A stretch of DNA of 19,710 nucleotides from Bacteroidia bacterium (GTDB lineage: Bacteria; Bacteroidota; Bacteroidia; Chitinophagales; Saprospiraceae), in contig JAUILM010000016.1 of assembly GCA_030432855.1 (NCBI GenBank), positions 1-19,710 of the forward strand, given 5' to 3'. Each line of letters opens with the position of its first letter. The stretch's first letter is position 1. Positions 15,582 through 19,710 of this stretch are shown here, piece by piece. A program made the position numbers and the translations under genes. Below the pieces are notes generated by a model. It worked only from the letters and a program-made list of their open reading frames with translations. It did no database searches and had not been told where the DNA came from.

Positions 15582-16418
15582 TCACTTTTGTAATCCAATC
15601 AGGTACTCACTCCAGGAGCCCGGGTAAAGTAAGGCATCACCCAATCCGGCGTGCTTAATGGCCAGGATATCGTGGCAGGCTGTCACCCCTGATCCACAGT
15701 AGCAGACCGTATTAGTGGCCGGTATATCCTGCAAGACGATTTCCCATTCCCCACGAAGAGCATCAGGCGATTTCCAACGTCCTTTGTCATTCAAGTTACT
15801 TGGCCAGGGTTTATTGACGGCACCTTTTATCGATCCTGCGATCGGATCAATGGGCTCTTCCTTTCCCAGATATCTGTTTTCAGTGCGGGCATCCACTACT
15901 TTTGATTCAGGGTCTTGACGCATACGGTCGACGTCGGATTTCAATCGTATCAGATTATTGTCGATGATAGCAGAAAAATTGCCCGGGTCTTTTTGAGGTA
16001 TCAGATCATCAACTGGTAGATCGTCTGCGATCCAGGCAGCCCATCCACCGTCCAGTACCGCCACTGCCTCATGTCCCAGCCATCGAAGCATCCACCATAG
16101 ACGTGCTGCAATGCCACCATGTCCATGATCGTATACTATGACCTGATGATCATTGTTTACTCCACGTGTCCTCAACAATTTTTCGAAATCAGTGGCATCC
16201 GGTAAGGGATGTCTGCCGGTCACTCCCTTGATGATAGGAGAAGATAAATCCTCATCCAGGTGCAAAAACTGACTGCCTGGTATATGGGCTCTGAGATACT
16301 CAGCCCTACCGGCATCTGGCTCTGCAAGATTAAAACGTACATCAAAGATTATCCACCTTTCATCCTGCAGGTGATTTACTAATTCCTTTGTTGTGATGAG
16401 CGTATCAAACATGATCAT
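15582..16418 (-). CDS. sseA: Tandem-rhodanese sulfurtransferase (3-mercaptopyruvate type)
   Basis: A 278-residue cytosolic enzyme with two rhodanese domains. The N-terminal, non-catalytic domain (about 5-140) shows FDVRF, AHIPGSQFLHLDEDLS, VIVYDHGHGGIAARLWWMLR and VLDGGWAAW. The catalytic domain (about 155-278) has VVDARTENRY, IKGAVNKPW and the active loop CGSGVTAC, with Cys241 as the sulfur-carrying nucleophile. The CGSGVT loop is that of 3-mercaptopyruvate sulfurtransferase (SseA), whereas thiosulfate sulfurtransferase usually has CRKGVT; it would move sulfur from mercaptopyruvate to a thiol or cyanide acceptor. Start codons at 16418 (ATG) and 16412 (ATG) are both possible, and both overlap the start region of the divergent methyltransferase gene. 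The symbol is by similarity. Confidence 0.9.
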   Translation of the reverse strand: MIMFDTLITTKELVNHLQDERWIIFDVRFNLAEPDAGRAEYLRAHIPGSQFLHLDEDLSSPIIKGVTGRHPLPDATDFEKLLRTRGVNNDHQVIVYDHGHGGIAARLWWMLRWLGHEAVAVLDGGWAAWIADDLPVDDLIPQKDPGNFSAIIDNNLIRLKSDVDRMRQDPESKVVDARTENRYLGKEEPIDPIAGSIKGAVNKPWPSNLNDKGRWKSPDALRGEWEIVLQDIPATNTVCYCGSGVTACHDILAIKHAGLGDALLYPGSWSEYLIGLQK

Positions 16419-17355
16419 TATTTTTAAGCTAGAATTATGTCAATCGCCATTGAACTCAATAGACAAAATCTCCAGACGGCTTGCCCACCAAAGATACATG
16501 TTATTAGATGGTGCAATGGGTACCGAACTGGAAAGAAATGGGTACAAAACCAAACTTCCATTATGGACGGCTAAAGCAACACAGGAAGTACCTGAACTCT
16601 ATGCTAAACTACAACAAGCATATATCGATGCCGGGGCGGAGATCATCACAGCCAATACGTTTAGGATAAGTTATTATTTGTACGAGCGACTAGATCTACT
16701 TTCTCAATTCACACACGACTTAGGCCATGCAATAATGTCCTCACTGGCCTTCAAAGAATACGACGAAAACCTACTGATAGCAGGCTCGATCGCCACACTG
16801 GAAGATTGCTACCAGCCCGAATTGCGTCCCAATCAGGAAACTTCATACAAATACCATAGCACACAGATACGACACCTTGCGGGTTACCCCATAGATATCA
16901 TTATAGCTGAGACCATTAATAATGTGCTGGAGGCAGCTACCATAGCCCGGATCTGTAATGATCTTGACTTCCCCTTGTTTCTCAGTATTATTACCGATGG
17001 CAAGGGTAACCTTCTTGACGGATCACCGATTATAAAACTTCTCGACCGGTTGGAAAAACACCCTCCTGTCGCCCTATTGATAAACTGCCGACACATTCCC
17101 ATAATAAATCAGGATCTTGAAATTCTCCTTCAGGAATCATACCTGCCACTCGGCATCTACGCAAACGCCCCCGGCACACCTCATCCGGAGAATGGATGGT
17201 CGCCTACAAGCGACGCCACCAGACTATTTGTTGACTCCTGCCTGGAGTGGTATCGTGAGGGTGTACAGATACTGGGAGGATGCTGTGGCACAACCCCTGA
17301 GATGATCCAGTCATTGCATACCGCCTTGTCCAGTGAAGGGATTCGTTCAACCTAG
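16411..17355 (+). CDS. Homocysteine S-methyltransferase family protein
   Basis: A zinc-dependent methyltransferase of about 314 residues. It starts with LLDGAMGTELERNGYKTKLP and continues with AYIDAGAEIITANTFRIS, IAGSIATLEDCYQPEL, IIIAETINNVLEAA and a C-terminal ILGGCCGTTPEMI. The zinc ligands are the Cys of LLINCRHIP and the two Cys of GGCCGT. Members methylate homocysteine to methionine with S-methylmethionine, SAM or another donor; it lacks the cobalamin and folate domains of MetH, so it resembles MmuM or BHMT. The donor is not determinable. The true start is unclear: GTG 16393, ATG 16396, ATG 16411 or TTG 16450 are in frame, and family similarity begins only near ISRRLAHQRYMLLDG. Its stop overlaps the 3' end of feoB by 9 bases. 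With sseA next door it suggests sulfur amino-acid metabolism. Confidence 0.88.
   Translation: MIIIFKLELCQSPLNSIDKISRRLAHQRYMLLDGAMGTELERNGYKTKLPLWTAKATQEVPELYAKLQQAYIDAGAEIITANTFRISYYLYERLDLLSQFTHDLGHAIMSSLAFKEYDENLLIAGSIATLEDCYQPELRPNQETSYKYHSTQIRHLAGYPIDIIIAETINNVLEAATIARICNDLDFPLFLSIITDGKGNLLDGSPIIKLLDRLEKHPPVALLINCRHIPIINQDLEILLQESYLPLGIYANAPGTPHPENGWSPTSDATRLFVDSCLEWYREGVQILGGCCGTTPEMIQSLHTALSSEGIRST
16489..16516 (-). promoter_or_regulatory. Candidate sulfurtransferase promoter inside the methyltransferase gene
   Basis: On the minus strand TATCTTTG (16496 to 16489) fits the TAnnTTTG -7 box, with TTG 17 bases upstream (16516 to 16514). Because the two divergent genes leave no spacer, a promoter inside the neighbouring coding region is expected; this is the best match I see. 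Confidence 0.3.
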
Positions 17356-19458
17356 TTGATAAGCGAGTAATGCGGCAACATAGGCCGTGACCGTCATAAA
17401 GGTAAACTGAATAATGGGCCACTTCCACGATTTGGTTTCCTTTTGCACGACAGCTAATGTGCTCATACACTGCATGGCAAAAACAAAGAAGAGAAGTAGT
17501 GATAGCGCTGTCCGATAATCAAAGATTAATTCGCCTGTCTCAGGATCTCTCTGTTTAGCCAGATGTTCCCTGATTCGGTAATCATCGTCCACGCTACCCA
17601 CGCTATAAATCGTGGCCATACTGCCCACAAACACTTCACGTGCTGCAAACGCACTTAAGAGTGCAATTCCGATCTTCCAGTCATATCCCAGCGGTTCGAT
17701 CAGCGGTTCCATCTGTTTTCCAAGGATCCCTGCAAAGCTTGCTTCCAGTTGCTTGGAAGCAATCAGGTCTTCTGTCTCCTGCTCACCAAGATTTTGCTCA
17801 ATAGCTTCTTGCTGCCCCTGTGTTAATGCCTCATCCATTCTTTGGGGAGGACCATACGAAGCAAGAAACCACAATATGACCGAAATGATCATGATGATTT
17901 TCCCGGCTTCCATCACGAAGGAGCCCACCTTTGATTTGACGTTTCGCCAGACATTCCTCCAATCCGGTACTCTATAGGCGGGCATTTCCAGAACAAAGAA
18001 AGACTGCATTCTTGACTTCAGTATTTTCTTGAAAACCCAACCTGAGATTAGTGCGGCAGCTATCCCCAGGATATACAGGCCAGCAAAGGCCAGTCCCTGG
18101 CTATTAAAAACTCCCAGTACTCTTTCATAGGGCACAACAAAGGCAATAAGGACTGTGTATACAGGGATTCTGGCACTACAGGATATAAAAGGTGTCACCA
18201 GAATAGTGATCAAACGCTCTTTCCAGTTCACGATGGTACGGGTAGACATGATGGCAGGGATCGCACATGCACCTCCGGATATTAGGGCAACTACACTGCG
18301 TCCATTCATGCCAAAACGCTGCAATAATCTGTCGAACAAATACACCGCTCGACTCATGTAACCTACCTCCTCCAAAATCGAAATCAGAAAGAATAATATC
18401 GCGATTTGGGGGATGAAGATTAACACGCCACTCAAACCAGCAATGAGACCTTCTGTAATCAAGCCCGTAAACCATCCTGCCGGTAATGCGGAACTGACCG
18501 CTTCGCTTAAGAAACCAAATCCGGCCTCTATGAGATCCATGGGATAGGTAGCCCAGGCAAAGATAGCCTGAAACACAAAGAGCATTAGGACAGCAAAGAT
18601 CAGTGGACCCCAGAGCCAATGTGTAAGCACTGCATCCCATTTTTCAGTGGCAGTGCGATGAGAATCAGATTTTTGAACAACCGTAGATGCCAGGTTTTCC
18701 AACTCTGCCAATTTCTTAAACGTCTCATCTACCTGCTCCTTCAGCGGCTCGAACTCATGCTTTGCATATAATTCTTCCCACTTCTCCTTACTCAGGCCGG
18801 TCTCGAATGGAAGCCATGACCAGTGATGTACCCACAACCATCGTCTATATAGATTTGGCGTGGCCTCAATCTGTCCGACCTCAGAAAGCATTTTTAAAGC
18901 ATCCCTATGCAGATCAGGTGGCGTTACCTTATGTGTTCCTTTTTGAAGAGTCTCCGCGATGACCCTTCGTAGCTCATCAATATTTTGTCGTTTACGACTA
19001 CTGAAGGGTACGACAGGTATACCAAAATGCTTTTCAAGTGCGGGTATATCTATCTCTTTTCCAGAGGCTTCTAATTCATCAATGAGACTCAATGCCAGAA
19101 CCGTTGGAAACTGCAAGTCTAAAATCTGGGAGAGGGCTAACAACTGACTATCGAGATTTGTGGCATCGGCCACATATACTACGACATCCGGAAAATCTTC
19201 ATGTTGCTCGTTGAGGAGAATCTCTGTAGCAACACGTTCATCTTGTGAATTGGGAAAAAGGCTATAGCACCCAGGAAGATCAATCACCTTCACTTTTCCC
19301 GATCTGGCAAGGTTGATTTCGCCAAATACTCTTTCGACAGTGACTCCGGGAAAGTTACCTACCTTCTGATTACTACCAGTGAGTTGGTTGAATAATGTTG
19401 TTTTTCCACTATTGGGATTACCAGCTAGTGCAATGACTCCTGAATAGGAAATTGCCAT
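17347..19458 (-). CDS. feoB: Ferrous iron transporter B (FeoB)
   Basis: A 703-residue inner-membrane Fe(II) transporter with an N-terminal G domain. G1 is GNPNSGKTTL (13-22), the switch-I region FPGVTVER (36-43) and G3 DLPGCYS (60-66); the usual G4 NxxD is SLID at 124-127. A helical spacer (about 165-275, with a tryptophan-rich RRWLWVHHWSWLPFE) precedes the membrane domain from about 283: Gate motifs VTPFISCSARIPVYTVLIAF (421-440) and GGACAIPAIMSTRT (395-408), then LSAFAAREVFVGSM and CMSTLAVVQKE. FeoA directly precedes it: the feoA TAA abuts the feoB ATG with no gap, so the genes are cotranscribed. The 3' end overlaps the convergent methyltransferase gene by 9 bases. The assignment is secure; only the G4 change is unusual. 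No FeoC is visible. Confidence 0.96.
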   Translation of the reverse strand: MAISYSGVIALAGNPNSGKTTLFNQLTGSNQKVGNFPGVTVERVFGEINLARSGKVKVIDLPGCYSLFPNSQDERVATEILLNEQHEDFPDVVVYVADATNLDSQLLALSQILDLQFPTVLALSLIDELEASGKEIDIPALEKHFGIPVVPFSSRKRQNIDELRRVIAETLQKGTHKVTPPDLHRDALKMLSEVGQIEATPNLYRRWLWVHHWSWLPFETGLSKEKWEELYAKHEFEPLKEQVDETFKKLAELENLASTVVQKSDSHRTATEKWDAVLTHWLWGPLIFAVLMLFVFQAIFAWATYPMDLIEAGFGFLSEAVSSALPAGWFTGLITEGLIAGLSGVLIFIPQIAILFFLISILEEVGYMSRAVYLFDRLLQRFGMNGRSVVALISGGACAIPAIMSTRTIVNWKERLITILVTPFISCSARIPVYTVLIAFVVPYERVLGVFNSQGLAFAGLYILGIAAALISGWVFKKILKSRMQSFFVLEMPAYRVPDWRNVWRNVKSKVGSFVMEAGKIIMIISVILWFLASYGPPQRMDEALTQGQQEAIEQNLGEQETEDLIASKQLEASFAGILGKQMEPLIEPLGYDWKIGIALLSAFAAREVFVGSMATIYSVGSVDDDYRIREHLAKQRDPETGELIFDYRTALSLLLFFVFAMQCMSTLAVVQKETKSWKWPIIQFTFMTVTAYVAALLAYQLG

Positions 19459-19701
19459 TTATATTTTTACTCTGATTTGCTTGGCCTCTTCGTGCCTGAA
19501 TGCGAGATTCCTACCGTCAATCTGAACGTAAAGACTGCCTTTAAAAGGTAGTCTCCTAAGCACTGAAATAGACTGACCCGGAAGAAGTCCCATCGATAAC
19601 ATCTTTTTATGTAAGGGACTGATTGCGTATGTATCCAAAACGCCTACTTTGCCAACTTCCAAATCACTCAGTGTCGAAAACATCTCTGCAGTATTTACCA
19701 A
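19459..19701 (-). CDS. feoA: FeoA, SH3-like partner of FeoB
   Basis: A small cytosolic protein with the FeoA SH3-like fold: STLSDLEVGKVGVLD, then a short helix (LHKKMLSMGLLPGQSISVLR) and strands KGSLYVQIDGRNLAFRHEEA. FeoA proteins are usually about 75 residues and are needed for FeoB-dependent iron uptake. The frame is open to the window edge, so the start is not fixed: TTG at 19701 gives 80 residues, and ATG at 19683 gives 74 and starts close to the conserved MFSTLSDLEVGK region. Its stop abuts the feoB start. A promoter and any iron (Fur) box would lie beyond the window. Confidence 0.93.
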   Translation of the reverse strand: MVNTAEMFSTLSDLEVGKVGVLDTYAISPLHKKMLSMGLLPGQSISVLRRLPFKGSLYVQIDGRNLAFRHEEAKQIRVKI

Positions 19702-19710
19702 TGGGCCAAA

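Noticed and set aside
18176..18640. Minus-strand 154-codon open frame in another frame of feoB
   Set aside because: The feoB membrane-domain motifs occupy the same bases in the correct frame; the alternative is rich in Cys, Arg and Trp with no plausible family.

Overview
The window looks like a chromosomal segment of a member of the Bacteroidota, most likely a gliding or surface-active lineage such as the Saprospiria. The evidence is type IX secretion (T9SS) cargo signals of both kinds (a type B, gliding-motility-type C-terminal domain and a type A domain), a PorP/SprF-like membrane protein, a PorE-like OmpA protein and Bacteroidota-type promoter boxes (TAnnTTTG). The exact genus is inference. 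I saw no tRNA, rRNA, insertion sequence, CRISPR array or prophage gene, and coding density is high.

Layout: 1-352 (+) is the 3' part of a HAD phosphatase like YieH. 419-8050 (-) is a three-gene T9SS/cell-surface operon, transcribed right to left: a PorP/SprF-like outer-membrane protein, a PorE-like TPR/beta-propeller/OmpA protein, and a 1,379-residue type B CTD cargo adhesin. The last gene pair overlaps by one base (TGATG). A 327-bp divergent spacer follows. 8378-10595 (+) holds a bifunctional NAD(P)HX repair enzyme overlapping a class III-type sirtuin, so two NAD-linked functions are translationally coupled. 10615-11931 (-) is a secreted type A CTD protein. 12105-13499 (+) is a multi-domain nucleotide cyclase (cyclase, TM2, TPR, SHOCT). 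13511-14326 (-) is an EI24/CysZ-like membrane protein. 14438-15553 (+) is an exported amidohydrolase. 15582-16418 (-) is a mercaptopyruvate-type sulfurtransferase whose 5' end overlaps that of a divergent homocysteine S-methyltransferase (16411-17355, +). 17347-19701 (-) is the ferrous-iron uptake pair feoA-feoB.

Working together: the surface operon gives a plausible anchor (PorP-like), periplasmic link (OmpA-like) and cargo (repeat adhesin). The Nnr/sirtuin pair ties NAD(P)H damage repair to NAD-dependent deacylation. The sulfurtransferase and methyltransferase form a small sulfur amino-acid patch. Most other neighbours alternate strand and look like independent housekeeping or accessory units.

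The less ordinary points are: an approximately 323-residue four-domain supermodule duplicated in the adhesin; a doubled carboxypeptidase-regulatory-like domain in the PorE-like protein; an uncommon cyclase/TM2/TPR/SHOCT fusion with altered cyclase residues; a sirtuin without its zinc cysteines; a FeoB with a non-canonical G4 motif; and two places where neighbouring genes overlap head-to-head or tail-to-tail with no room for ordinary signals. I did not find a clearly new biological system; the cyclase fusion is the most open-ended item.
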